Positions 44,159 through 54,589 of a DNA stretch of 64,000 nt are shown one piece after another. The stretch spans positions 1-64,000 of the forward strand of contig CAJUBZ010000011.1 in NCBI GenBank assembly GCA_910584795.1, given 5' to 3'. Below the pieces are notes generated by a model, which saw only the letters and a list, made by a program, of their open reading frames with translations, was not told where the DNA came from and searched no databases. This DNA is from an uncultured Eubacterium sp. (GTDB lineage: Bacteria; Bacillota; Clostridia; Lachnospirales; Lachnospiraceae). A program made the translations under genes and the position numbers. Each line of letters starts with the position of its first letter. Position 1 is the first letter of the stretch.

Positions 44159-44791
44159 TTATTTTTCAATGTTTTCCTTATATTGGGTAATCTCTGTTAC
44201 TCCCCATACAGCTTTTCCACTAGTGGCATCTACTACCTGACTTTGGAATTTTTCAAAGTCACTTCTCTTCATATTAATGTGAAGTATTACATCTGCTCCA
44301 TATTCTTCCTCTGCCGAAATACTCATCTGTCCCATAATATATTTAATCTTACCAATACTATTATAATCACATATCAGTTCAAACCTGACACCCTCACATA
44401 CACGCATGACAAGTGCATTTTCTAACCCCGCCTTAGCTGACTGTCCATAAGCACGTACCAACCCTCCTGTACCTAACAGTGTACCACCAAAATATCTTGT
44501 AACTATTATCAAAGTATTGTGAATATTACCATTTGTTAATACTTCCAGTATTGGTTTTCCTGCCGTTCCCTGAGGCTCTCCGTCATCACTAAACCTTTGT
44601 ATTTCGTTATTTCTTCCTATTATAAAAGCAAAACAATTATGTCTTGCATCCCAATATTGTTTTTTTATTCTCTCTATATGTGCTAAAGCTTCTTCTTCAC
44701 TTTGTATAGGCAGTACATGTGCTATAAATCTTGACTTTTTTTCTACGATTTCTCCCTGCCCTGGCTTTTCAACAATAAAAAATTCTTGCAT
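44159..44791 (-). CDS. YigZ/IMPACT family protein
   Basis: This 210-residue protein has the UPF0029/IMPACT N-terminal domain: KKSRFIAHVLPIQSEEEA, DARHNCFAFIIG, FSDDGEPQGTAGKPILEVL and VTRYFGGTLLGTGGLVRAYGQSA, followed by the DUF1949 C-terminal domain. The family links to translation stress control in eukaryotes and has an unclear role in bacteria. It lies upstream of typA on the same strand and divergent from the penicillin-binding protein gene. Confidence 0.93.
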   Translation of the reverse strand: MQEFFIVEKPGQGEIVEKKSRFIAHVLPIQSEEEALAHIERIKKQYWDARHNCFAFIIGRNNEIQRFSDDGEPQGTAGKPILEVLTNGNIHNTLIIVTRYFGGTLLGTGGLVRAYGQSAKAGLENALVMRVCEGVRFELICDYNSIGKIKYIMGQMSISAEEEYGADVILHINMKRSDFEKFQSQVVDATSGKAVWGVTEITQYKENIEK

Positions 44792-44905
44792 ACGATTTCC
44801 TTTATTCTAATTCATTCATAAAATTCACATATCACTGCTATATAAACAGTATTTACTATATTACCACACATTTTCCTGTATATCCACATTTCGCCTTATT
44901 TCCCC

Positions 44906-44934
44906 TTTATTTAATCTATGAGTTTTGATATAAT
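44906..44934 (+). promoter_or_regulatory. Predicted promoter of the class A PBP gene
   Basis: A TATAAT box at 44929-44934 has a weak -35 match, TTTATT, 17 nt upstream. It lies 22 bp before the start codon at 44957. Confidence 0.45.
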
Positions 44935-44956
44935 TGAACGGAATAGGAGGTTTTGT

Positions 44957-47548
44957 ATGAATTTCGGATACAAAGAAACCATTGATAAACAAAAAGATTT
45001 AGTATCAATACAACGAAAAGTACTCTCTAAATCTTTGGTTGGAGCATTTAAATTTTTCTTATATATATTTGTCCTTTTTATTATTATTGCAGGATTTTTA
45101 TTTCTTGGTATTATCCATGGAATTATAAAAAGTGCCCCTTCCATAGATGATGTTTCCATCGTACCATCGTCGTATTCTACTACTGTTTATGACTCTAAAA
45201 ATAAAGAGATTGCCAAATTAATTACAACAGGATCTAACAGAATTAAAGTTTCTCTGGATCAGGTCCCTGAGCATTTACGTTGGGCATTTATTGACACGGA
45301 AGATGCCCGCTTTTATGAACATAACGGAATTGATATCCAAGGTATTGGAAGAGCCGCTTTTATTGCAGTCACTACAATGCATGCATCTGAAGGTGCCAGT
45401 ACACTGACACAGCAGGTGTTAAAAAACAATGTCTTTACCAGTTGGACCAATGAAACTTTTATGGCTTCTGTAAAAAGAAAAATCCAGGAACAATATCTGG
45501 CAGTACAACTTGAGAAAGTCACATCAAAAGAAACTATTTTAGAGACATATTTAAATACAATCAACTTAGGTTCTAATACTTTAGGAGTACAGGCAGCATC
45601 TCTTAGATATTTTAATAAAGATGTAAGCAGACTGACGATTTCTGAATCTGCTGTAATTGCCTCCATTACTCAGAACCCTTCTGCACTTAACCCGATTACA
45701 CATCCTAAGAAAAATGCAAAACGTCGCAAGAAAGTTTTGAAAAATATGCGTGCAGCGGGTCATATTTCTAAAAAAGAATATAAAGAAGCATTAAAAGACG
45801 ATGTTTATTCAAGAATTCAGAAAGTTAATAATAAGTTAGAAAAGAATAATAAAAACATTTATTCCTACTTTGTTGATGAAGTTATTAACCAAGTTATGGA
45901 AGATTTACAGAAAACAAAAGGATACACCTATACTCAGGCATACAATGCCGTTTATAGTGGAGGACTCAAAATTTATTCAACACAGGATTCAAAAATTCAG
46001 CAGATTTGCGATGAAGAGACCTCAGACGACTCTAATTATCCTTACTCTATTTATTATTCTATAAACTGGGCATGGTCAGTACAAAATCCTGACGGCACAG
46101 TAGATAATTACGACGAAAGTGACATCAGCGCATATCATAAAACCGTATTAGGAGACAGCAGTTACCAATTAATTTATTCATCAAAAGAAGCTGCTAAAGC
46201 TACTGTAGAAGAATACAAAAAACATTTAAAGAAAAAATATTATAAAAAAGGATTAAGCAAGAAAAAGGGATATACGCAATACGAAACGCTCTACTACAAC
46301 CCACAGCCTCAGGTTTCATTTACGGTAATGGATCAAAACACAGGATACGTGAAAGCTGTTGTAGGAGGACGTGGAAAGAAAAATGTTAGTTTATCTCTAA
46401 ATCGTGCAACTGATTCTACACGTCAGCCAGGTTCAACATTTAAAGTGTTATCAGCATATGCACCAGCGATTGACACTATGGGATATACTCTTTCTACTAC
46501 TATTGTAGATGAACCTTATAGTTACTCTAACGGTCGTCCAGTGAAAAACTGGTATAAAGGATATCGTGGAACGGTTACTGTAAAAAAGGCAATTGCTGAT
46601 TCAATGAATATCTGTGCTGTTAAAACATTAACAGAAATCACCCCACAATTGGGATATGACTATTTGTGTAATTTTGGTTTTACAACATTAGTAGACAACC
46701 GCGTAGAAAAAGATGGTTCTGTTACTTCTGATATTCAGCAAGCTTTAGCTCTGGGTGGTATTACAGATGGTGTTACAAACTTAGAAATGACTGCTGCTTA
46801 TGCTTCTATTGCCAATTTAGGAACATACACCAAGCCAGCGTTTTATTCTCAAGTAATTGACAGTAATGGACGTGTTATATTAGACCGAACAAGACCACAG
46901 ACCCGTACTGTTTTAAAGGAATCCACTGCTGCTCTTTTAACAGAAGCACTGGAAAGCGTAGTAACATCAGGTACCGGTACTGCCTGTAAACTATCAGATG
47001 GCATGCCTGCTGCCGGCAAAACAGGTACAACATCCAGTGAGTATGATTTATGGTTTGCCGGATATACACCATATCTTACAGCATCAATCTGGACAGGATA
47101 TGATGAAAACAAATCACTTTCCGGTGATCAGGTTTTTCATGAACGTCTCTGGTCAAAAATCATGTCCAGAATTGATGAGGTAAAAAATTATAAAAAGAAA
47201 GATTTTAAACGTGGTAAGAATGTTCATTCTGTAGAGATTTGTGATTCTTCAGGAAAAGTTGCCATCAAGGGCGTTTGTCCTAAGACACATACAGAATACT
47301 ACAAATCAGGCAGCGAACCTGGAAAATGTAATTGGCATTCCAGTAATTACTCAAATAATTATGATTATACAAAAAACAGCAGAGAAAACACTACAACTAA
47401 AACAAACTCTAATGATGTTACAAAAAAGACCACTACTGAAGCAACAACACAGAAAATACAATCTGGCAATGATGAGCCTACTCAGAAACCAGTTCAAACA
47501 AAAAAAGTGCCGGAAACTAAAAAGAAACAAAAAACACCAGAAAATTAA
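44957..47548 (+). CDS. Class A penicillin-binding protein (PBP1A type)
   Basis: A bifunctional peptidoglycan synthase anchored by an N-terminal helix (about residues 30-55). The glycosyltransferase GT51 motifs are EDARFYEHNGID and GASTLTQQVLKN. The transpeptidase motifs are STRQPGSTFK (active Ser), SMN in ADSMNICAVK, and KTGTTSSEYDLWFAGYTP. The C-terminal 80 residues are a Thr, Lys and Gln-rich tail (TTTKTNSNDVTKKTTTE), probably in the wall. The 863-residue form starting MNFGYKE at 44957 is preferred because AGGAGG precedes it. Confidence 0.95.
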   Translation: MNFGYKETIDKQKDLVSIQRKVLSKSLVGAFKFFLYIFVLFIIIAGFLFLGIIHGIIKSAPSIDDVSIVPSSYSTTVYDSKNKEIAKLITTGSNRIKVSLDQVPEHLRWAFIDTEDARFYEHNGIDIQGIGRAAFIAVTTMHASEGASTLTQQVLKNNVFTSWTNETFMASVKRKIQEQYLAVQLEKVTSKETILETYLNTINLGSNTLGVQAASLRYFNKDVSRLTISESAVIASITQNPSALNPITHPKKNAKRRKKVLKNMRAAGHISKKEYKEALKDDVYSRIQKVNNKLEKNNKNIYSYFVDEVINQVMEDLQKTKGYTYTQAYNAVYSGGLKIYSTQDSKIQQICDEETSDDSNYPYSIYYSINWAWSVQNPDGTVDNYDESDISAYHKTVLGDSSYQLIYSSKEAAKATVEEYKKHLKKKYYKKGLSKKKGYTQYETLYYNPQPQVSFTVMDQNTGYVKAVVGGRGKKNVSLSLNRATDSTRQPGSTFKVLSAYAPAIDTMGYTLSTTIVDEPYSYSNGRPVKNWYKGYRGTVTVKKAIADSMNICAVKTLTEITPQLGYDYLCNFGFTTLVDNRVEKDGSVTSDIQQALALGGITDGVTNLEMTAAYASIANLGTYTKPAFYSQVIDSNGRVILDRTRPQTRTVLKESTAALLTEALESVVTSGTGTACKLSDGMPAAGKTGTTSSEYDLWFAGYTPYLTASIWTGYDENKSLSGDQVFHERLWSKIMSRIDEVKNYKKKDFKRGKNVHSVEICDSSGKVAIKGVCPKTHTEYYKSGSEPGKCNWHSSNYSNNYDYTKNSRENTTTKTNSNDVTKKTTTEATTQKIQSGNDEPTQKPVQTKKVPETKKKQKTPEN

Positions 47549-47599
47549 TAATACATTTATCCTAAAAAGGACTTCGTTAAGTAAATATCTAAAAAGTAA

Positions 47600-47629
47600 A
47601 AACCGTGTCAGCCAATGCTGACACGGTTT
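47600..47629. terminator. Terminator of the PBP gene
   Basis: AAACCGTGTCAGC and GCTGACACGGTTT form a perfect 13-bp stem with a 4-nt loop, 51 bp after the stop codon. There is no long T-run on the plus strand. Confidence 0.75.
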
Positions 47630-47661
47630 CTGTTGTCCTTCCCATAGAGCACATTTAATAT

Positions 47662-47773
47662 TTACATATATAGAGTATTATTATTTGAGTTTCCCAATGT
47701 ATTTTTCAAAATTATTTTCCATGTTATCTACCAATTTACATATATTAGCTCTTATTTTTTTATATACATATGT
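47662..47773. repeat. Degenerate 74-nt palindromic repeat array, locus 4
   Basis: Two decayed units start at 47662 and 47736 (TTACATATA...ATGTA and TTACATATA...CATATGTAA), again 74 nt apart. The right flank GTGAATTTGGTAGTCTAA resembles GTGAGTTTGGTAGTTTAA at the right end of locus 2. The rest of this 330-bp gap holds only terminators. Confidence 0.65.
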
Positions 47774-47829
47774 AATTTATTTTTATCTTTTGTGAATTTG
47801 GTAGTCTAATAACAAAGAAGGTATTAAAA

Positions 47830-47852
47830 AAGGGGCTTATTTGCAGCCCCTT
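47830..47852 (-). terminator. Terminator of gdhA
   Basis: AAGGGGCT and AGCCCCTT form an 8-bp GC-rich stem with a 7-nt loop, 24 bp after the gdhA stop codon, followed by T-rich DNA on the minus strand. Confidence 0.85.
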
Positions 47853-47875
47853 CTCGCATTTATTTAAATTTTTAA

Positions 47876-49210
<1,335 letters not shown>

Positions 49211-49438
49211 TTTGTAGCCCTCCTTAATATATTTTTCTTAATCCATGTGTAAACTGGCAGATATAACGCTCACTTTAACACACTAAAGAGAATTATATAT
49301 TAATTTCTTAATTATATCAAGCAAACAAGGTCTTAAACTTAATTTTGTAAGGCAATTCTTTTATTTCCTTTATTTTCTTAATCTAAAACTTAATAATTAC
49401 AATATTTGGATAAATAATATAGTTTTTTGAACTAAAAT

Positions 49439-49470
49439 AATCCTTTTTATTACTGCGGTTCATCAGGATT
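49439..49470 (-). terminator. Weak hairpin after spoVAE
   Basis: AATCCT and AGGATT pair across a 20-nt loop, with TTATTTT downstream on the minus strand. The stem is short, so the terminator is uncertain. Confidence 0.35.
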
Positions 49471-49476
49471 TTTATT

Positions 49477-49839
49477 TTATTTCATTTTAGGCTTAAATAT
49501 AAGTGATGCCAGATATCCTAAAATAAGCGCTCCTGATATTCCTACTGCACTGGAAGTAAATCCTCCTTTAAACAATCCAAGAACTCCTGATTCACTGATA
49601 GCTTCTTTCATCCCTTTCCAAAGATTATTTCCAAATCCAATCAAAGGTACTGTAGCACCACATCCCGCCCATTTTGAAAACGGTTCATATATTCCTATTG
49701 CTCCAAGTATTACACCAAGGCATACGAGTCCAACCATAATTCTTCCCGGTGTGAGTTTTGTCTTGTCAATAAAAATCTGTACAATGGCACATATCACACC
49801 ACCAACCAAAAAACTTTTTATAAAAATCATCTGTTTCAT
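49477..49839 (-). CDS. spoVAE: Stage V sporulation protein AE
   Basis: This 120-residue membrane protein is part of the SpoVA channel that moves dipicolinic acid into the forespore and releases it at germination. It has KSFLVGGVICAIVQIFIDKT, LTPGRIMVGLVCLGV, AGCGATVPLIGFGNNLWKG and GLFKGGFTSSAVGISGALI, typical of SpoVAE. It follows spoVAD by 68 bp on the same strand. Confidence 0.92.
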   Translation of the reverse strand: MKQMIFIKSFLVGGVICAIVQIFIDKTKLTPGRIMVGLVCLGVILGAIGIYEPFSKWAGCGATVPLIGFGNNLWKGMKEAISESGVLGLFKGGFTSSAVGISGALILGYLASLIFKPKMK

Positions 49840-49907
49840 CCTCTCATTTTCATCGTTTTATTTTTAAACTGACTTCATGCAAATTTTCAAGATCTTTATA
49901 ACATGAT

Positions 49908-50918
49908 TTAACATGCTTCTATCTGTACAAGATGTGCAATTCCCGGTACACTGTTTCCTTCATTAAAACTAACCGGTGACATCAGTGCACCTGTAGGAAT
50001 AAACAACACTTTCTTCCATGCTTTCTTTTTTAACTGTTTAAATATATATGATGTAAGAACTGTTGCCGCACAACCGCAGCCACTGCCGCCCGCGTGAGTA
50101 TCCTGACTGCTTGCATCAAACATTTCAATTCCACAATCCATATGCACTTTTGAAATATCATAGCCTTTATCCCTCAATAAATCCAATAAAATTGTTTTTC
50201 CAACAATTCCTAAATCACCTGTAATAATTTTATCATAGTCCTCAGCTGTCGTATTAAAGTCCTTAAAATGTGTATATATTACATCTGCTGCTGCCGGAGC
50301 CATACATGCTCCCATGTTCTGTGCATCCTTTACACCATAATCAACAATCTTTCCTGTTGTAATTCCCGTAATTTTTGCAAATCCCTTATCTTTACTGACT
50401 ATCACTGCTCCTGCTCCGGTCACAGTCCATGTAGCTGCATATGGTCTCTGATTACCATAAGCCAATGGGAAACGAAACTGTCTCTCAGCACTGGCAAAAT
50501 GACTGGATGCAATTGCTATAACATTATTTGCATTACCACCTTCAACTGTAATTGCGGCTACGCTAAGAGCTTCTCCAATCGTTGAACATGCACCATACAA
50601 ACCAAAAAACGGAATTTCAAATTCCAGAATTCCAAATGTTGTAGCAATTAACTGCCCCAGCAAATCTCCTGCGAAAATATATCTGATATCTTCCTTATTC
50701 ATATTTGATTTAAACAACACCTTTTGTATTGCTTCTTTTTGTAATAAACTTTCCGCCTCTTCCCATGAATCCTGCCCCAGCATTGGATCCTGTTCTACCA
50801 CATCAAACTGTTTTCCAAGAGGTCCTTCTCCTTCTTTTTCTCCCACAATGGATGCACCCTCAATGATATATGCCGGTTCATCAAAGGCTATACTTTGTTT
50901 TCCAACGATTCTACCCAT
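49908..50918 (-). CDS. spoVAD: Stage V sporulation protein AD
   Basis: This 336-residue thiolase-fold protein is the dipicolinic acid-binding subunit of the SpoVA complex. Characteristic segments are AFDEPAYIIEGASIVG, DLLGQLIATTFG, FFGLYGACSTIGEALSVAA, TWTVTGAGAVIVS, ITGDLGIVGKTILLDLL and DTHAGGSGCGCAATVL. In Bacillus it directly follows spoVAC. Here putP, on the other strand, and repeat DNA separate them, so spoVAD needs its own promoter. GGGGAGAAT precedes the ATG. Confidence 0.94.
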   Translation of the reverse strand: MGRIVGKQSIAFDEPAYIIEGASIVGEKEGEGPLGKQFDVVEQDPMLGQDSWEEAESLLQKEAIQKVLFKSNMNKEDIRYIFAGDLLGQLIATTFGILEFEIPFFGLYGACSTIGEALSVAAITVEGGNANNVIAIASSHFASAERQFRFPLAYGNQRPYAATWTVTGAGAVIVSKDKGFAKITGITTGKIVDYGVKDAQNMGACMAPAAADVIYTHFKDFNTTAEDYDKIITGDLGIVGKTILLDLLRDKGYDISKVHMDCGIEMFDASSQDTHAGGSGCGCAATVLTSYIFKQLKKKAWKKVLFIPTGALMSPVSFNEGNSVPGIAHLVQIEAC

Positions 50919-51020
50919 ATTCTCCCCTTTACATTTTTCACTTATTTATTCTTTATTTTCTCCTGAAATTAACTAATTATTCTAATTATTATAAGAATGT
51001 TCTATTATTGAATCTCTAGA

Positions 51021-51080
51021 AACAGTTCGCCATCAGCTCGAATACGCTGCGCTCCTTCTCGCTGTTTTGGCTCAACATAT
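51021..51080. repeat. Half copy of the 144-bp terminal-inverted-repeat element
   Basis: AACAGTTCGCCATCAGCTCG and the following 40 bp match the left half of the full copy at 51098. The right half with the hairpin is missing. It lies in tandem with that copy. Confidence 0.75.
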
Positions 51081-51097
51081 AATGATAAAAATAAAGG

Positions 51098-51242
51098 TAC
51101 AACAGTTCAGCCATCAGCTCGAATACGCTACGCTCCTTCTCGCTGTTTTGGCTCACCATATACAAAAAAGAGCAGGAAACAAAAGTCCTGCGAGCAGTCC
51201 TTTTGCCTCCTGCTCTTTTTTGTGCATGACTGAACTGTTGTA
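51098..51242. repeat. MITE-like element with terminal inverted repeats, copy 1
   Basis: The ends TACAACAGTTCAGCCAT and ATGACTGAACTGTTGTA are inverted repeats with one mismatch in 17 bp. Inside are CAGCTCGAATACGCTACG and CTTCTCGCTG..., then a strong hairpin around GAGCAGGA/TCCTGCTC with A and T runs, which is terminator-like. A second copy lies at 54739-54882. There is no transposase. Both strands have short open frames through it, which I regard as non-coding. Confidence 0.85.
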
Positions 51243-51259
51243 TCATTTTAGTGTTTTAC

Positions 51260-51288
51260 TTGATTAAATCGACATTTTTTTATAAAAT
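51260..51288 (+). promoter_or_regulatory. Promoter of putP
   Basis: TTGATT (51260-51265) and TAAAAT (51283-51288) are 17 nt apart and lie 33 bp before the putP start codon, directly after the terminal-repeat element. Confidence 0.65.
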
Positions 51289-51320
51289 AGAAAAGAATTT
51301 TATTTTTGGAGGACAAAATT

Positions 51321-52853
51321 ATGACAACATCAGAAACTGGTATTTTAATTTCTATCGTTATATATATGATAGCAATTATAGGAATCGGTATTTATTATGC
51401 AAAAAAGAATAATGATGCCGGAGATTTTTATTTAGGCGGACGAAAGCTGGGACCTTTTGTAACTGCTATGAGCGCTGAAGCCTCTGATATGAGCAGTTAT
51501 CTGCTAATGGGTCTTCCAGGCCTCGCATATTTATCAGGTGTATGCGATGTTTTCTGGACTATCGTAGGTTTAGCAGTTGGTACATACATTAACTGGCTCA
51601 TTGTTGCCAAGAGACTTAGACGATATACTGCCAAAATCAATGCAATAACAATCCCTGACTTCTTTGCAAAGAGATATCATGACAAGAGTGTGTTAAATGG
51701 AATTGCCGCAATGATTATCATTATTTTCTTTGTACCATATACAGCTTCAGGTTTTGCTGCATGTGGAAAATTATTTAATTCATTATTTGGAATTAACTAT
51801 ATGACAGCAATGATTATCAGTGCAATTGTAATTATTGCCTATACAACATTAGGTGGTTTCCTTGCAGCAAGTACAAGCGATTTTATTCAAAGTATTATTA
51901 TGTCTATCGCACTAATTATTGTAGTTATTTTTGGAGTTAATTCTGTAGGTGGTATTGATCAGGTATTTGCAAATGTTAAGGATCTTCCTGGTTTCTTAGA
52001 TTTTAATGCAACATTTGATGTTGCTAATAACACATCTTCACCATATGGTATTATCACAATTATTTCTACCCTTGCGTGGGGACTTGGATATTTTGGTATG
52101 CCTCACATTCTTTTAAGATTTATGGCTATTGAAGATGAAAACAAAATCAAACTGTCCAGACGTATTGCCAGTGTATGGGTAGTTATCGCCATGGCAATTG
52201 CATTATTTATTGGTATTATGGGATACAGCATGTCACAGGCTGGTGTTCTGAAAACTTTAGAAGGATCTGCAACTGAAACAATTATCGTTGAGATAGCCCG
52301 TGTTTTAAGTGAGAATGGTATATTCTTTGCAATTATTGCCGGCGTTATCTTAGCAGGTATTCTTGCTTCAACTATGTCAACTTCTGATTCCCAGCTTCTT
52401 GCTGCATCGTCCAGTGTTACAGAAAACTTAATGGATGGCGTATTTGGAGTAAAATTATCTGATAAGGCAAAAGTTATTGTTGCAAGATGTTCTGTTATCG
52501 TAATATCCATTATTGCAATATTCTTTGCAGCAGACCCGGATAGTAATGTATTTACAATCGTATCTTTTGCTTGGGCAGGATTTGGTGCAACATTCGGACC
52601 AATTATGTTATTTGCCTTGTTCTGGAAACGCTCAAACAAGTATGGTGCAATTGCCGGTTTATTATCCGGCGGTATAATGGTATTTGTATGGAAGTTCGTT
52701 ATCAGAGTTCAGTTTGCTGACACAGTACTTGATGTATACGAGCTGCTTCCTGCATTTATTGTTGCCTGCATCTTTATCGTAGTTGTAAGTTTACTTACAA
52801 AAGCACCAGAGCAGGAAATCATTGATGAATTTGAATCTATTAAAAAAGCATAA
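51321..52853 (+). CDS. putP: Sodium/proline symporter
   Basis: This 510-residue protein of the sodium:solute symporter family imports proline with sodium. It has about 13 membrane segments. PutP-type motifs include DFYLGGRKLGPFVTAMSAEASDMSSYLLMGLPG, GLAVGTYINWLIVAKRLR and ILAGILASTMSTSDSQLLAASSSV. The ATG at 51321 has GGAGGACAAAATT upstream. It sits between spoVAC and spoVAD in the opposite direction, with its own promoter and two terminators, so it divides the spoVA genes. Proline can be a Stickland substrate in Clostridia; that link is inference. Confidence 0.92.
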   Translation: MTTSETGILISIVIYMIAIIGIGIYYAKKNNDAGDFYLGGRKLGPFVTAMSAEASDMSSYLLMGLPGLAYLSGVCDVFWTIVGLAVGTYINWLIVAKRLRRYTAKINAITIPDFFAKRYHDKSVLNGIAAMIIIIFFVPYTASGFAACGKLFNSLFGINYMTAMIISAIVIIAYTTLGGFLAASTSDFIQSIIMSIALIIVVIFGVNSVGGIDQVFANVKDLPGFLDFNATFDVANNTSSPYGIITIISTLAWGLGYFGMPHILLRFMAIEDENKIKLSRRIASVWVVIAMAIALFIGIMGYSMSQAGVLKTLEGSATETIIVEIARVLSENGIFFAIIAGVILAGILASTMSTSDSQLLAASSSVTENLMDGVFGVKLSDKAKVIVARCSVIVISIIAIFFAADPDSNVFTIVSFAWAGFGATFGPIMLFALFWKRSNKYGAIAGLLSGGIMVFVWKFVIRVQFADTVLDVYELLPAFIVACIFIVVVSLLTKAPEQEIIDEFESIKKA

Positions 52854-52864
52854 ATAAACAAAGT

Positions 52865-52894
52865 TGTAACAGTACAGTCCTGTGTACTGTTACA
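52865..52894 (+). terminator. First hairpin after putP
   Basis: TGTAACAGTACA and TGTACTGTTACA form a perfect 12-bp stem with a 6-nt loop, 12 bp after the stop codon. No T-run follows. Confidence 0.65.
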
Positions 52895-52915
52895 TAAATT
52901 TCAGTTTATCGCAAT

Positions 52916-52955
52916 AAAAAAGCAAGTGACTGTGTAAACAGGCATTTGCTTTTTT
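52916..52955. terminator. Bidirectional terminator between putP and spoVAC
   Basis: AAAAAAGCAAGTG pairs with CATTTGCTTTTTT (one G-T pair) around a 14-nt loop. Its A and T runs suit both convergent genes. Confidence 0.85.
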
Positions 52956-53041
52956 AGTACGATACTGACAAAATTATAAGTGCGTAGAACGACAGACATG
53001 TTAACGGCCAGTGGGAAAATATAATGTAACAGCTCTATTTC

Positions 53042-53500
53042 TTACACAATTCCACATGCCTTTAAAATCATATAGATAATTCCTACAACCCAGCTTGAGA
53101 AAATTCCGTACAAAATTACCGGACCTGCAATCGTAAATATTTTTGCACCGACACCAAAAATCTGTCCTTCTGCCTGAAACTCAATCGCAGGAGATACCAC
53201 ACCATTCGCAAATCCTGTAATAGGAACAAGACAACCGGCACCCCCAACTTTTGCAATCTTAGGATAAAGTCCAAATCCCGTAAGCAGTACACTTTCTAAT
53301 ATTAAAACTAATGTTGTCCAACTGGCTGCATCTTCTTTTCCTATGCCAAAATACATAAAGATTTCTAACCATACCTGTCCCATTACACATATTAGCCCGC
53401 CAATCCAGAAAGCATTGAACATATCCTTTGCCAGATTATTATTTGGTGTTACTCTTTCCACATATTCGTTATATTGTTTTTTTCTCTCTTCACTTTCCAT
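53042..53500 (-). CDS. spoVAC: Stage V sporulation protein AC
   Basis: This 152-residue membrane subunit of the SpoVA dipicolinate channel acts as a mechanosensitive channel in Bacillus. It has the typical NAFWIGGLICVMGQ, GFGLYPKIAKVGGAGCLVPITGFANGVVSPAIEF and GAKIFTIAGPVILYG segments. The ATG at 53500 with AGAGG upstream is preferred to a TTG two codons earlier. The next sporulation gene in its usual order, spoVAD, lies beyond the inserted putP. Confidence 0.93.
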   Translation of the reverse strand: MESEERKKQYNEYVERVTPNNNLAKDMFNAFWIGGLICVMGQVWLEIFMYFGIGKEDAASWTTLVLILESVLLTGFGLYPKIAKVGGAGCLVPITGFANGVVSPAIEFQAEGQIFGVGAKIFTIAGPVILYGIFSSWVVGIIYMILKACGIV

Positions 53501-53517
53501 ACTCAACCTCTACTCTT

Positions 53518-53958
53518 CTACTTTTTCACCCAGTTATTTCCAAACTGAATTAACGCTGCCACTACCTTTCCTAGTGCAATCGATAAAACAACAAAACTTA
53601 ACCCCATTTTAAGTTTTACTCTTCTAGAAAAAATTGCAGTTCCATTTAATGCTTCTGCTAAAGACACCGCCAGACATCCTACAAAAACTCCCTGAGCTAA
53701 TCCCATTATTACCTGAAATCCTTGTGAAAAATTTGCTCCAAAAGGAATATCAATAGAAAATATCCAAAACAAATTCCACCATATTCCACCTAATATAATG
53801 GCAGTTTCATATATTCTTACATGCTTTGCGGTTTTGGTCTTATCTGCCATTCTTGTAACAACACCTGTGGAAGAAATCAATGCAAACACCGCACCTGAAA
53901 TCACTGCCCCACCACCAATTGAAGTGAGTGCCAGAACAATATATTTTAATATCATCAT
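53518..53958 (-). CDS. spoVAB: Stage V sporulation protein AB
   Basis: This 146-residue protein has four membrane segments and begins LKYIVLALTSIGGGAVISGAVFALIS, then LGGIWWNLFWIFSIDIPFG and GLAQGVFVGCLAVSLAEALN, matching SpoVAB. It overlaps spoVAA by 4 bp and precedes spoVAC by 17 bp. Its exact job in the SpoVA complex is not settled in any organism I know of. Confidence 0.9.
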   Translation of the reverse strand: MMILKYIVLALTSIGGGAVISGAVFALISSTGVVTRMADKTKTAKHVRIYETAIILGGIWWNLFWIFSIDIPFGANFSQGFQVIMGLAQGVFVGCLAVSLAEALNGTAIFSRRVKLKMGLSFVVLSIALGKVVAALIQFGNNWVKK

Positions 53959-54581
53959 TTTACATCCAACTTTCCATCTTGTCTGTTATGTCCATCAATT
54001 AATGCCTGATTAATCTCTGTTTCATATTTTCTCATTTCCACCTCAATTGGTGTAGGATCCTTAGATAATTTCTTTGGTCCGAAATGATTATAGAAAGTAA
54101 GAATTCCCAATCCTAAACCAAGCGAATATCCTACTTCCATAACTGTCTTTCCAGTATTTTTGTCTCCTGTTAGCAATTCACATACTTTTTCAAACATGCT
54201 TCCAACAGAAATATCATTGTTAAAGGACATAATAGAAAATCCGGCACCAAAAAATAAAATCAGGCATATTACAATTACCTTAAGAATTTCCAGCCATTTA
54301 ATATCACTATTCGCTTTCTTAAATTCGATAATGCAGTCTGTTTCTCCAATACTTTGAACTTCAACGTTCTGAAATTCCTGATCCACAATTTCAAAAATTT
54401 TCATAATAGACACAATATATCTATTCTTTCCATTGGAATTGTCATTTAATAATTTTATAGGTTTTAATTTGTTTACTACTGTTTTATTTTTACATTCCAA
54501 TTTTGCCACGTCACCAATTGTTACATAATCATTGGTAACTTCCGCACACTGATCCATTTTAATGTATAATATATCACTCAT
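53955..54581 (-). CDS. spoVAA: Stage V sporulation protein AA
   Basis: The 208-residue length equals Bacillus SpoVAA. The N-terminal soluble part (MSDILYIKMDQCAEVTNDYVTIGDVAKLEC) has the SAF-like pattern of the family. Two membrane helices follow (about residues 110-130 and 155-175), and the tail contains NHFGPKKLSKDPTPIEVEMRKYETEINQAL. AGGTGG precedes the start. It follows the 39-residue ORF by 8 bp. Confidence 0.9.
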   Translation of the reverse strand: MSDILYIKMDQCAEVTNDYVTIGDVAKLECKNKTVVNKLKPIKLLNDNSNGKNRYIVSIMKIFEIVDQEFQNVEVQSIGETDCIIEFKKANSDIKWLEILKVIVICLILFFGAGFSIMSFNNDISVGSMFEKVCELLTGDKNTGKTVMEVGYSLGLGLGILTFYNHFGPKKLSKDPTPIEVEMRKYETEINQALIDGHNRQDGKLDVK

Positions 54582-54589
54582 AAGACCAC

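Noticed and set aside
51016..51246. 76-residue frame with the repeated peptide QNSEKERSVFELMA
   Set aside because: It lies wholly in the terminal-inverted-repeat element and its half copy. The repeated peptide is a by-product of the DNA repeat, and there is no ribosome site.
51243..52957. putP carried by an insertion sequence
   Set aside because: No transposase, IS ends or target duplications flank it. Only the small non-coding element lies on one side.
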